Shown piece by piece: positions 53,507-61,624 of a stretch of 64,000 nucleotides of DNA. The number at the start of each line of letters is the position of its first letter. Within the stretch, counting starts at the first letter, position 1. A model generated the notes under the pieces. The model made no database searches, was not told the DNA's origin, and saw only the letters and a program-made list of their open reading frames with translations. The position numbers and the translations under genes were made by a program. The DNA lies in assembly GCF_017948595.1 (NCBI RefSeq), contig NZ_JAGFBV010000010.1, forward strand, positions 61,746 to 125,745, given 5' to 3'. This DNA comes from Flavobacterium geliluteum. Its GTDB lineage: Bacteria > Bacteroidota > Bacteroidia > Flavobacteriales > Flavobacteriaceae.

Positions 53507-53600
53507 AGGAGCTATTTCCAGCTGTCATTCCAATCTTTTTTTGGCTAAGAAAAATAGCCCAAAAAAGGATTTTCCCTTCCATCTGGGCTATGGCTCTCCG
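53507..53600. repeat. Structured intergenic repeat, copy 2
   Basis: It starts AGGAGCTATTTCCAGCTGTC and ends CCATCTGGGCTATGGCTC, as in copy 1 at 5362-5440. The inner hairpin differs in sequence but pairs again: AATC-T7-GGCTA (53532-53547) with TAGCC-CAAAAAA-GGATT (53555-53571). An additional outer GAGC...GCTC pairing is possible. Confidence 0.65.
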
Positions 53601-53690
53601 TTACAAATGATATTTTAAATAACTTAATGACGTTTTAGTTGCAGCTTAAAATCTGAAATCAAAAATCGTTATTCGACAATCAAAAATCAA

Positions 53691-54098
53691 ATGAAAAAAG
53701 ATATAACAATCCCAGAAGTAGAAAACGTATTTCTAGCCGCAGTGCAGGAATGGAGCGATGATTTTATGGAGAAAGTATGGTTTGCTTACCTCGTAAACGA
53801 TAGCGATTTTAATCTGGAGAGCGTCATGGTGGTTTCAAAAGCATTTGGAACTATCGATGGCGAAATGAAGAAAACATCAGTATTACGTCATGCTTTTGTT
53901 GAGGTTCCAGCGGTTTCGGTAGTAAAAATCGAAATGATAGAAAAAAGCCTTTTGGTTTTAAACAACGAATTTATGGTGACTTTCTTCATCGGAAACACTT
54001 TGTACGATAAGAAATTTATTTTTAAGTCTAACTTAATCAACGAAACCAATACAGAAGAAGTACCGATTCTCTTTGTTGAAGGTGTGATGGTGAAGTAG
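53691..54098 (+). CDS. Conserved small protein, unknown
   Basis: The 135-residue soluble beta-rich protein contains VQEWSDDFMEKVWFAYLVND, GTIDGEMKKTSVLRH and FFIGNTLYDKKFIFKSN. It has no recognised family, signal peptide or membrane segment. The frame has normal codon composition and ends at a shared bidirectional terminator opposite gpsA. Confidence 0.65.
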   Translation: MKKDITIPEVENVFLAAVQEWSDDFMEKVWFAYLVNDSDFNLESVMVVSKAFGTIDGEMKKTSVLRHAFVEVPAVSVVKIEMIEKSLLVLNNEFMVTFFIGNTLYDKKFIFKSNLINETNTEEVPILFVEGVMVK

Positions 54099-54130
54099 GT
54101 TTTTTGAGTAAAGAATATAGAGTAAAGAAA

Positions 54131-54170
54131 AAGAGTCAAGGACAGTTTTTATTGTCTTGACCCTTTTTTT
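54131..54170. terminator. Bidirectional terminator between the gene at 53691 and gpsA
   Basis: AAGAGTCAAGGACA pairs with TTGTCTTGACCCTT with one bulge, flanked by A- and T-rich tracts. Further out, the word GAATATAGAGTAAAG and its inverse repeat on either side (54109-54132 and 54188-54221). Confidence 0.75.
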
Positions 54171-54230
54171 ATGTTTTAGACACAAAGTCTTTTTTCTATA
54201 TTCTTTACTCTATATTCTGTTTTCTAAAAC

Positions 54231-55226
54231 TTAATCCAACGATTCGGTTAGTTTCTTAAAAACGGATTTAGCATCTTTTCCTTCATACAAAATGGCATAT
54301 ACGGCATCGATTATCGGAGTTTTGGCGCCATAGCCCTGATTGAGTTTATAAGCGCTTTTAGTGGCGTAATAGCCTTCAGCAACCATGCTCATCTCCATCA
54401 TGGCACTTTTTACAGTATAGCCTTTACCAATCATGTTTCCGAACATCCTGTTTCTTGAAAACACAGAATAACCTGTAACCAATAAATCGCCTAAATAAGC
54501 CGAATCATTGATGTTACGTTTCATTTTATGTACTTTTCTGATGAATTTCTTCATCTCGCGAATACCATTACTCATCATTACCGATTGAAAATTATCGCCA
54601 TAACCCAATCCATGTGCAATTCCGGCCGCAATAGCATAAATGTTTTTAAGCATCGCTGCATATTCTGTTCCGATAATATCATCAGAAATTTTGGCTTTGA
54701 TATAGTTTCCGGACAAATATTTAGCAACATTTTTTGCTTTATCAGGATCACCGCACGCAATAGTCAGGTAAGACAGTCTTTCTAAAGCAACTTCTTCGGC
54801 GTGACAAGGACCCGTAATAACCCCAATATTGTAATACGGAATGTCGTATTGTATATGAAAATGTTCGCCAACGATTAAACTCGTTTCAGGAACAATTCCT
54901 TTTATAGCCGAAAAAATAATTTTATCAGCCAAAGAAACTGTTAGTTTCTCGAGTTCGCCATTTAAAAAAGCAGACGGAATCGCAAAAATAATATAATCTG
55001 CGTACGCTACGGCTTCGTTTATATTGTTGGTGAGTTTAAGTTTGTTGGTGTCAAATTCTACCGAACTTAAATAATTTGGGTTGTGTTTGTATTTCTGAAT
55101 GTGCTCTATAGCAGCATCGTTGCGCATATACCACGAAATTTCGGGCAGATTCACACAAAGCATTTTTACAATTGCCGTCGCCCAACTACCTCCTCCGATT
55201 ACTGCAAATTTTAAATTTTGGCTCAT
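54231..55226 (-). CDS. gpsA: NAD(P)H-dependent glycerol-3-phosphate dehydrogenase
   Basis: The 331-residue enzyme makes sn-glycerol 3-phosphate for phospholipid synthesis. The Rossmann loop is FAVIGGGSWATAIVK at the N-terminus (GxGxWA type). The catalytic lysine region is GTEYAAMLKNIYAIAAGIAHGLGYGDNFQSVMM in parts, and the substrate loop is ITGPCHAEEVA. Full length. It has its own promoter with TACTTTTG at 55252-55245. Confidence 0.95.
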   Translation of the reverse strand: MSQNLKFAVIGGGSWATAIVKMLCVNLPEISWYMRNDAAIEHIQKYKHNPNYLSSVEFDTNKLKLTNNINEAVAYADYIIFAIPSAFLNGELEKLTVSLADKIIFSAIKGIVPETSLIVGEHFHIQYDIPYYNIGVITGPCHAEEVALERLSYLTIACGDPDKAKNVAKYLSGNYIKAKISDDIIGTEYAAMLKNIYAIAAGIAHGLGYGDNFQSVMMSNGIREMKKFIRKVHKMKRNINDSAYLGDLLVTGYSVFSRNRMFGNMIGKGYTVKSAMMEMSMVAEGYYATKSAYKLNQGYGAKTPIIDAVYAILYEGKDAKSVFKKLTESLD

Positions 55227-55244
55227 TATTTTAATAATTTAAAA

Positions 55245-55276
55245 CAAAAGTACTTAATAATGTAGTAATAATACAA
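55245..55276 (-). promoter_or_regulatory. Promoter of gpsA
   Basis: On the minus strand TTG (55276-55274), then 21 bp, then TACTTTTG (55252-55245). Confidence 0.5.
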
Positions 55277-55440
55277 AATGTAATGTGCGAAATTTCAAAA
55301 AAAAAGTCAAAATAAAACAGATTGTAAATGTGGTTTGAAGACTAAGAAATAATTTAATAAAAAGACAATTGTTGTAGTTTAAGTATTTGTAAATTAATGT
55401 TTTAATTGTTTTAACAACTACTGAGTATTTGTTGTGTTCA

Positions 55441-55480
55441 AAAAAAAGGCGTTCCTAAATGTTTTAAGAACGCCTTTTTT
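55441..55480 (-). terminator. Terminator of the iron-dependent alcohol dehydrogenase gene
   Basis: AAAAAGGCGTTC (to 55454) pairs with GAACGCCTTTTTT (55468-55480); A/T tracts on both sides. Confidence 0.85.
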
Positions 55481-55500
55481 ATTATAATTAAATGAAGTTT

Positions 55501-56658
55501 CTAATAACTCATCTCTACGATCGATTTTACTTTTTCTAAAGTAATCAATTGTTTTTCGCCCAAACCTTTCCAGTCTCTTTCGTTAAAACGATTGACAATA
55601 AAGTCGGCTGTTTTCTCGTATTCGTTGGTGTATTGAGAAAGTTTGGTGTCCATTCCCATCGTGTGGAAAAAAGCAACCGTTTTGTTAATAGCTTCCTGAG
55701 CCACTTGGTCATCAGAACCTGTAAGATTAAAAATTCTTCTTCCGTATTGTGCCAGTTTTTCCTTTTTGGTTTCAAACATCACACGGTATAAATTTGGACC
55801 AATAATAGCCAAAGTTCTGGCGTGATCGATGCCGTATAAAGCCGTTAATTCATGACCAATCATGTGTGTCGCCCAGTCTGAAGGAACTCCTTTCTGAATC
55901 AAGCCGTTTAGTGCCATTGTACAACTCCACATAAAATTAGAAGCCAACGCATAATCCGTTGGGTTTTCTACCACTTTTGGGCCTACTTCTATTAGGGTTT
56001 GCAAAATACCTTCGGCAATGCGGTCTTGTAAATAACCTTCGTGCGGATACGTTAAATATTGCTCCATTACATGCGTGTAAGCATCTACAACACCATTTTG
56101 CAATTGTCTTTTTGGTAAAGAAGCAATAACAGTTGGGTCGCAAATAGAGAATTTAGGAAACATTGCGCTGCCGCCAAAAGCCAATTTTTCTTGTGTTGCC
56201 TGAATGGTTACGACTGCTCCGGAATTCATCTCGCTCCCTGTTGCTGGCAAAGTCAAGACGGTTCCGAAAGGCACTGCATTTTCTTTAATGAGAATGCGTT
56301 TTTGCAAAATATCAATCGGATTGCCATCAAAATTAACGGCAGCCGAAATAAATTTCACTCCATCAATAACAGAGCCACCGCCTACAGCCAGAATAAAATC
56401 GATTTTTTCGACTCTGATAATTTCAACAGCTTTCATTAAAGTTTCAAAATGTGGGTTCGGCTCTATTCCGCCAAATTCTACAATGTCAAAACCTTTTAGA
56501 TTTTGGATGACTTGCTCGTGAATTCCGTTTTTAAAAATACTTCCACCGCCATACGCCAATAATATTTTGGTATCTTTTGGCACTAAAGTAGATAGCTTTT
56601 CTATTTGTCCCTTTCCGAAGATTAAATTCGTCGGATTGTATAATTCAAAGTTTAGCAT
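55501..56658 (-). CDS. Iron-containing alcohol dehydrogenase (YqhD/BDH-like)
   Basis: The 385-residue group III alcohol dehydrogenase starts LNFELYNPTNLIFGKGQI. The nucleotide-binding part has LAYGGGSIFKNG and LAVGGGSVIDGVKF. TLPATGSEMNSGAVV is typical of the YqhD-butanol dehydrogenase branch. The metal ligands are Asp and His in VDAYTHVMEQ, His in ATHMIGHELTA and His in GIDHARTLA, all present. It likely reduces aldehydes with NADPH. It is a single gene with its own terminator. Confidence 0.93.
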   Translation of the reverse strand: MLNFELYNPTNLIFGKGQIEKLSTLVPKDTKILLAYGGGSIFKNGIHEQVIQNLKGFDIVEFGGIEPNPHFETLMKAVEIIRVEKIDFILAVGGGSVIDGVKFISAAVNFDGNPIDILQKRILIKENAVPFGTVLTLPATGSEMNSGAVVTIQATQEKLAFGGSAMFPKFSICDPTVIASLPKRQLQNGVVDAYTHVMEQYLTYPHEGYLQDRIAEGILQTLIEVGPKVVENPTDYALASNFMWSCTMALNGLIQKGVPSDWATHMIGHELTALYGIDHARTLAIIGPNLYRVMFETKKEKLAQYGRRIFNLTGSDDQVAQEAINKTVAFFHTMGMDTKLSQYTNEYEKTADFIVNRFNERDWKGLGEKQLITLEKVKSIVEMSY

Positions 56659-56669
56659 TTTTTTTTAAG

Positions 56670-56823
56670 TTTCTGAGATACTAAGTTGCTAAGGTTCTAA
56701 GTTTTAATCCTGGCAACTCGATATCTTTTTTATTAATATTTTATTTGATACTAAGTCGCTAAGTTTTTTTAAGATATTCAAATCTTAGCAACTTAGCGAC
56801 TAGGCAACTTAGAACCTTTTTAT
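56670..56823. repeat. Word-like inverted repeat spacer
   Basis: The spacer between the alcohol dehydrogenase and DJ-1 genes is built from variants of the word ACTAAGTTGCTAAG on one side and CTTAGCAACTTAG on the other, so the transcript can fold back on itself. No gene is visible. Confidence 0.5.
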
Positions 56824-57585
56824 TTATTTTAATTGTTCTAATAATTTACCAGCTACCAATTTAGACGAAGCTGGATTTTGTCCTGTAATTAGCAATCCGT
56901 CCTCAACAGCATAAGGTTGCCAATTACCCACTTTTGAGAATTTTGCTCCGTTTTGAGTCAACGCATCTTCTAATAAAAACGGAACCACTTTTGTTAATCC
57001 AACTGCTTCCTCTTCTTCATTTGTAAAGCCCGTAACTTTTTTGTTTTTTACTAAAAACTCTCCGTTTACTTTTACATTTTTTAAAACTGCTGGCGCATGA
57101 CATACAAAAGCAACAGGTTTTTTATGATTGTAAAAAGCTTCAATCAAAGCGATAGAATTTTTATCTTCTACTAAGTCCCATAACGGACCGTGACCACCTG
57201 GATAAAAAACAGCATCATAATCTTTTTGGTCAATTGTAGAAAGTTTGTGCGTGTTTTTTAATTTTTCCTGTAATGTTGTATCGGCATCAAAACGTTTTGT
57301 GTCTTCGGTTGCAGATGCCGGATCGGCACTTTTAGGGTCGATTGGTGGCTGGCCTCCAAGTGGCGATGCAATAGTTATTTCGACTCCTTTATCTAATAGT
57401 TCATAATAAGGTGCAGCAAATTCTTCTGACCAAAATCCTGTTTTTTCTCCCGTGTTGCCTAGTTTATCATTACTAGTAACAACAAATAATACTTTTTTCA
57501 TCTCTTTTTTATTTAATTTTTGAGCCATAACTGAAACGTTTCCAGCTATCAATGTCATAATTGCGATTAAGCCTATTTTCTTCAT
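56824..57585 (-). CDS. Exported DJ-1/PfpI family protein
   Basis: The 253-residue protein has a signal peptide (LIAIMTLIAGNVSVMA), so it should act in the periplasm. The DJ-1/PfpI fold is shown by VLFVVTSNDKLGNTGEKTGFWSEEFAAPYYEL in parts, with the conserved glutamate of the active site. YDAVFYPGGHGPLWDL and the nucleophile cysteine elbow FVCHAPAVL follow. This resembles the Hsp31/HchA-like branch with glyoxalase III or deglycase activity. It is divergent from a LysR regulator, which is its probable controller. Confidence 0.9.
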   Translation of the reverse strand: MKKIGLIAIMTLIAGNVSVMAQKLNKKEMKKVLFVVTSNDKLGNTGEKTGFWSEEFAAPYYELLDKGVEITIASPLGGQPPIDPKSADPASATEDTKRFDADTTLQEKLKNTHKLSTIDQKDYDAVFYPGGHGPLWDLVEDKNSIALIEAFYNHKKPVAFVCHAPAVLKNVKVNGEFLVKNKKVTGFTNEEEEAVGLTKVVPFLLEDALTQNGAKFSKVGNWQPYAVEDGLLITGQNPASSKLVAGKLLEQLK

Positions 57586-57602
57586 TAGTGAATAATTTTT
57601 TA

Positions 57603-57610
57603 CAAATTTA
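57603..57610 (-). promoter_or_regulatory. -7 element of the DJ-1/PfpI gene
   Basis: TAAATTTG on the minus strand, 18 bp upstream of the ATG. Confidence 0.45.
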
Positions 57611-57644
57611 CGACTAAAGTGATATTAGTAAAAATAAAATAAAC

Positions 57645-57652
57645 TATGTTTG
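57645..57652 (+). promoter_or_regulatory. -7 element of the lysR-type gene
   Basis: TATGTTTG, 20 bp upstream of the ATG. The 86-bp divergent spacer is too short to hold independent control regions, so the two genes likely share a regulator site. Confidence 0.45.
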
Positions 57653-57671
57653 TTATAAATATATCTATATC

Positions 57672-58577
57672 ATGGTAAATCTGGAATGGTACAGAACTTT
57701 TAAGTCTGTCTACAAAAATGGAAATTTTTCGGTGGCTTCTAAAGAATTGTTTATGAGTCAGCCTGCTGTTAGCCAGCAAATTGCGATGTTAGAAGCGCAT
57801 GTTGGTTATAAATTGTTTAACCGAAAATCGAAAGGTGTCGAACCCACGGAATACGCTAAGTTACTCAATAATTTGATCATTGACGCACTTGATCGATTAG
57901 AAAACGTTGAAAGTGGGTTTAGGGCAAAAGCAGAGGATTCTGTTCGATTGATTTCGGTCGGCATCTCCAAGGATTTATTCAATAGTTGTGGAAGTATCTT
58001 AATTTCTAAATTCGATTTTATCGATTTTACCTTTGCAGAAGATGATGCTCTTTTTGCGCTCGTTGATGCTAAAAAACTCGATTTTGCCATCGTAACCAAA
58101 AGATTTGATACGTTTGATACAATGTATGAAATTGTCGGAAAAATTAAATTGGTAATGGTAGCGCCAACAAGTTTAGACATAACAGATTTTCGTCAGAAAC
58201 TAAAATCAGATAATTTATCTGAGACAGAACAATGGCTGAATGAACAAAAATGGTACAGCCACGACGCGAGAATTCCGTACGTAAAATTATTTTGGTTGCA
58301 TGCTTTTAATAAAAAAAGGCCATCAATGGTGCCCAATTATATTATTCCGTTTGAATCTGAAATGCTCGAAATGCTTTCTAAAAATACAGGGATTGCAGTA
58401 ACATGGAACTGCAATGCAAGGAAATATATCAAGGAAAATAAATTGCAATTGGTCTGGAATAGTTTTCACGTTCCTGAGGAGTTTGTTTATTTATTAACCG
58501 CTAAAAACAATAATCTGAACTCATTTTATGAGAGTATTGGAAAAGAATTAAAATTGTTTTTAGGTAATAGAATGTAA
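57672..58577 (+). CDS. LysR-family transcriptional regulator
   Basis: The 301-residue protein has a classic N-terminal winged HTH (NLEWYRTFKSVYKNGNFSVASKEL, then MSQPAVSQQIAMLEAHVGYKLFNRKSKG). The effector domain is divergent. It is transcribed away from the DJ-1/PfpI gene with an 86-bp spacer, the usual layout of a LysR regulator and its target; a role in a carbonyl or oxidative stress response is inferred. The next gene (nrtR-like) starts 33 bp after its stop codon and could be read through. Confidence 0.93.
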   Translation: MVNLEWYRTFKSVYKNGNFSVASKELFMSQPAVSQQIAMLEAHVGYKLFNRKSKGVEPTEYAKLLNNLIIDALDRLENVESGFRAKAEDSVRLISVGISKDLFNSCGSILISKFDFIDFTFAEDDALFALVDAKKLDFAIVTKRFDTFDTMYEIVGKIKLVMVAPTSLDITDFRQKLKSDNLSETEQWLNEQKWYSHDARIPYVKLFWLHAFNKKRPSMVPNYIIPFESEMLEMLSKNTGIAVTWNCNARKYIKENKLQLVWNSFHVPEEFVYLLTAKNNNLNSFYESIGKELKLFLGNRM

Positions 58578-58609
58578 CTCGAGGCAAATTTTTTAATGAG
58601 TAGGATAGT

Positions 58610-59302
58610 ATGGAAAATTTTCAAAATATAAGAGTTGCCGTAGATGCTATTGTTTTTGGGTATAAAAACAACAGTTTGTACGTGCTTTTAATAGAACAAA
58701 AATTTGGATCTGCCGATAAATATTGGGCGTTGCCTGGTGGTTTGGTGCGACAGGATGAATCATTAAAAGAGGCTGTAATTCGCGAGTTGCATGAAGAAAC
58801 AAACGTACATCTAACTTTTATGGAACAGCTTTATACTTTTGGCGATGATATTTACAGAGATTCCAGAAATAGGGTTATTTCAGTAGCTTATTTTGCTTTA
58901 GTTGATGCTTCAAATTTGGAGATAAAAGCAGATACAGATGCCGACAAGGTGCAATGGTGCAAAATAAACGAGATTCCAACTTTAGCATTTGATCATAATT
59001 TAATTATTGAAAAAGGCATCGAAAGATTAAAAGCAAAACTGACTTATGAGCCGATTGGTTTTGATTTGCTTCCGCAGGAATTTTTGTTTTCAGATCTTGA
59101 AAATTTATATTGTACGATTTTAGAAAAAGAAATTGACCGCAGAAATTTTAGAAAAAAAATACTTAGTTACGGTTTTTTAGAACAAACAGATCATTTTTCG
59201 CCAGTAAAAAGTGGTAGGCCCGCTAAATTATTTCGATTTAATAAATTGAAATACAACGTTTTATTAGATAAAGGTTTTCACTTTGAAATAAAGTTTGCGT
59301 AA
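58610..59302 (+). CDS. nrtR: NrtR-type Nudix transcriptional regulator
   Basis: The 230-residue protein has an N-terminal Nudix domain (~8-140) and a C-terminal winged helix (~150-225: RRNFRKKILSYGFLEQT, then KSGRPAKLFRFN). That combination defines the NrtR family, which represses NAD genes and responds to ADP-ribose-like ligands. The Nudix box GGLVRQDESLKEAVIRELHEE keeps the catalytic glutamates; only the last glycine of the consensus is replaced (ETNV). Many NrtR proteins have a degenerate box, so this one could still hydrolyse. The genes just downstream are all NAD or ADP-ribose related, and two inverted repeats at 59294-59314 and 59346-59366 are likely operators. Confidence 0.88.
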   Translation: MENFQNIRVAVDAIVFGYKNNSLYVLLIEQKFGSADKYWALPGGLVRQDESLKEAVIRELHEETNVHLTFMEQLYTFGDDIYRDSRNRVISVAYFALVDASNLEIKADTDADKVQWCKINEIPTLAFDHNLIIEKGIERLKAKLTYEPIGFDLLPQEFLFSDLENLYCTILEKEIDRRNFRKKILSYGFLEQTDHFSPVKSGRPAKLFRFNKLKYNVLLDKGFHFEIKFA

Positions 59303-59314
59303 TTTTTACACAAA
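59294..59314. promoter_or_regulatory. Predicted NrtR operator 1
   Basis: TTTGCGT-N7-ACACAAA has the same 7+7+7 layout as operator 2, with one arm mismatch. It overlaps the nrtR stop codon; the two centres are 52 bp apart, about five helical turns. Confidence 0.55.
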
Positions 59315-59319
59315 ATAAA

Positions 59320-59349
59320 TTGTAGAACAAAAATATTAATCTATATTTG
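59320..59349 (+). promoter_or_regulatory. Promoter of the NAD/ADP-ribose operon
   Basis: TTG (59320-59322), then 19 bp, then TATATTTG (59342-59349), a full match to the Bacteroidota promoter. The transcript start would fall near 59355, inside operator 2. Confidence 0.7.
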
Positions 59350-59366
59350 CGTAATATTAACGCAAA
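59346..59366. promoter_or_regulatory. Predicted NrtR operator 2
   Basis: TTTGCGT-N7-ACGCAAA, perfect 7-bp arms. It overlaps the -7 element and start site of the operon, so binding would block transcription. Confidence 0.65.
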
Positions 59367-59376
59367 CTAAAAAACT

Positions 59377-60210
59377 ATGATACTTAATTTAGACCCAAAA
59401 TTCACTCCATTTCTTAATCAAGAAGAAATCAAATTTCAAAGTTTTACCTTTTCTGGGGGAGAACCACACATTAAAATCGATCCTAATTTTGATGTTAGTC
59501 AAAAAGTAACCATCACGCACCGATTAAATTCATTCAACGATTTGGGTTTGTTGTGTATTACTGTTGATGCCTTACGCAGAATGGATGTTCAAGTAATTGA
59601 CTTGTTTATTCCTTATTTTCCAGCTGCAAGACAGGATCGTGTGATGATAAAAGGAGAATCGTTGTCTGTAAAAGTGTATGCAGATATTATCAATGCTTTA
59701 CAACTTAATAAAGTTTTTGTTTTTGATGCACACTCTGAAGTTACTCCAGCTTTGGTCAACAATTGCGAAGTGATTCCGAATCATACTTTCATAAAAGAAG
59801 TTTTAAAAGTAATTGGCGAAAACGTAAAATTGATTTCTCCTGACGGCGGTGCTCTCAAAAAAATATATAAAGTTTCTGAGTTTTTGGGCGGAGTTGAGGT
59901 CGTAGAATGCAGTAAAAGCCGTGATGTAAAAACGGGTAGATTGTCTGGTTTCAAGGTTTATGAAGACGATCTAAACGGAATGGATTGTTTGATTGTTGAT
60001 GATATTTGTGATGGTGGTGGAACTTTTGTTGGCTTAGCCGAAGAATTAAAAAAGAAAAATGCGGGTAAATTATATTTGGCCGTAAGCCACGGAATTTTCA
60101 ATAAAGGTTTTGAAGTTCTCAATTGTTTCGATAAAATCTTCACCACCAATTCTGTTAAAGATTTTGAGGATGAAAAAGTACTTCAAATAGCATTGAATGA
60201 GTTGGTATGA
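59377..60210 (+). CDS. prs: PRPP-synthetase-like enzyme of the NAD operon
   Basis: The 277-residue protein is a ribose-phosphate pyrophosphokinase homologue, shorter than the ~310-residue housekeeping Prs. Visible marks are FSGGEPHIKI (ATP region), YFPAARQDRVMIKGESLSVKVYADII in parts, VFDAHSEVTPAL with the catalytic His, and the PRPP loop VDDICDGGGTFVG (VDDMIDTAGT in housekeeping enzymes). Divergent Prs paralogues next to NAMPT-like genes occur in bacteria and phages. One type (Adps, of the NARP1 pathway) pyrophosphorylates ADP-ribose rather than ribose 5-phosphate. Which substrate is used here cannot be decided by eye. The stop codon overlaps the next start (ATGA). Confidence 0.85.
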   Translation: MILNLDPKFTPFLNQEEIKFQSFTFSGGEPHIKIDPNFDVSQKVTITHRLNSFNDLGLLCITVDALRRMDVQVIDLFIPYFPAARQDRVMIKGESLSVKVYADIINALQLNKVFVFDAHSEVTPALVNNCEVIPNHTFIKEVLKVIGENVKLISPDGGALKKIYKVSEFLGGVEVVECSKSRDVKTGRLSGFKVYEDDLNGMDCLIVDDICDGGGTFVGLAEELKKKNAGKLYLAVSHGIFNKGFEVLNCFDKIFTTNSVKDFEDEKVLQIALNELV

Positions 60211-60734
60211 AATACACGATCCAAAATATAGTATCAGAAAGTAAATTTTTATTTTTCTGGGGACATCAGCCTAGCAAAGACGGAACCATAACCAAAACTT
60301 GTTTTAGCCAATGGTGGTTGAGCTCTTTTGAAGTTGATAAAATAATTTACAAAACAGCAGAACATTGGATGATGGCCAAAAAAGCCGAGTTGTTTAAAGA
60401 CAATGAAGTTTTAGAAAAAATCATTAAAGCTAATTCTCCCGCCGAGGCGAAAAAGTTAGGTCGAGAAGTTAAACATTACGATGATAAACTTTGGTTAGAA
60501 AATAGATTTGAAATTGTAAAACAAGGAAATTATCATAAGTTCAGTCAGCATGAGGCTTTAAAAGCATTTTTAATCAATACAAAAGATAGAGTTTTAGTAG
60601 AGGCAAGCCCCGTTGACCCAATTTGGGGAATCGGAATGGCGAGCGATCATAAAGATGTTTTGAATCCCAAAAAATGGAAAGGTCTTAATCTTTTGGGTTT
60701 TGCTTTGATGGAAGTTAGGGATGAATTGAGGTAA
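60207..60734 (+). CDS. NADAR family protein (YbiA-like)
   Basis: The 175-residue protein matches the NADAR fold: FLFFWGHQPSKDG, FSQWWLSSF, TAEHWMMAKKAELF, ANSPAEAKKLGREVK, and the end block EASPVDPIWGIGM, closely like the EASPxDxxWGxG of YbiA. Known members are N-glycosidases acting on early riboflavin intermediates, and some remove ADP-ribose from guanine in nucleic acid. Translation is coupled to the prs-like gene by a 4-nt overlap. In this operon an ADP-ribose-related role fits best, but that is inference. No DarT-like toxin is next to it. Confidence 0.88.
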   Translation: MKYTIQNIVSESKFLFFWGHQPSKDGTITKTCFSQWWLSSFEVDKIIYKTAEHWMMAKKAELFKDNEVLEKIIKANSPAEAKKLGREVKHYDDKLWLENRFEIVKQGNYHKFSQHEALKAFLINTKDRVLVEASPVDPIWGIGMASDHKDVLNPKKWKGLNLLGFALMEVRDELR

Positions 60735-60773
60735 AAGACAAAATTAAATTATTAATAATCAAAAACGATAATT

Positions 60774-61613
60774 ATGATACTAGAAGCAGCAATAGGCGAT
60801 GCATATGGTGCAGGTTTTGAATTTCGAGATTTAGATTTTATTTCTCAAAACAACAATTTGACACAATATCATAAGCACGGTCTTTATACTGAAATCTATA
60901 AACGATATACAGATGATACCCAAATGGCAATAGCTATTACAGAATTGTTATTAGAAGAGGAAAATTGGAACGAAATTAAAGTTTCAGATAAGTTTGTCGA
61001 AGTATTTCACAGAGACAAAAGACGAGGGTATTCAGACAGAGTTTACAATGCTTTGGATGCGAGTAAAAATGGATCTGATTTTATCAAAATAATAGATAAT
61101 GGCAGTAACGGAAATGGTTCTGCAATGCGCGCATATGGTATTGGTTATTTAAAAAACATAGATCAACTACTGGAGTTTTGTGAAATTCAGGCAAAAACCT
61201 CTCATCATACAACAGAAGGAATTAGTTGTGCGAAACGTATCGCTTTGGCTGTTCATTATTTTAAATATAATTTAGGTGATGGATCTAATTTGATTGCTTT
61301 TTTGAATGAAACTTTAAAAGAAAATGAAACGTATAGAATCACTTCGCCAATTGACATGCATGGATATCCCACAACTCAAGCTGTTATAAAAATTGTTTCA
61401 GAAGCTACTTCTATGAACGATTGCCTGAAAACAAGTATCGGTTATGGTGGTGATACAGATACTGTGGCAGCTTTATGTATGGCGATTTTAAGTCATAAAG
61501 AAAATTGTGATAAAGTGCTGCCTTCGTTTTTGTATGAAGAATTAGAAAATGATACATTCGGGAAAGACTTTTTGATTAAATTGGATTTGGCGTTATTGAA
61601 TAAGTTTAAATAA
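60774..61613 (+). CDS. ADP-ribosylglycohydrolase family protein (DraG/ARH-like)
   Basis: The 279-residue protein keeps the metal-binding motifs of ARH enzymes. These are GDAYGAGFEF at the N-terminus, RYTDDTQMAIA near residue 45, GNGSAMRAYGIGYL near 110, TSHHTTEGISCA near 145, and GYGGDTDTVAALCMA near 225, where GGDTDT supplies the second metal site. Such enzymes release ADP-ribose from modified proteins or small molecules. It is the third gene of the operon, 39 bp after the NADAR gene. Confidence 0.92.
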   Translation: MILEAAIGDAYGAGFEFRDLDFISQNNNLTQYHKHGLYTEIYKRYTDDTQMAIAITELLLEEENWNEIKVSDKFVEVFHRDKRRGYSDRVYNALDASKNGSDFIKIIDNGSNGNGSAMRAYGIGYLKNIDQLLEFCEIQAKTSHHTTEGISCAKRIALAVHYFKYNLGDGSNLIAFLNETLKENETYRITSPIDMHGYPTTQAVIKIVSEATSMNDCLKTSIGYGGDTDTVAALCMAILSHKENCDKVLPSFLYEELENDTFGKDFLIKLDLALLNKFK

Positions 61614-61624
61614 TTGGCGATATC

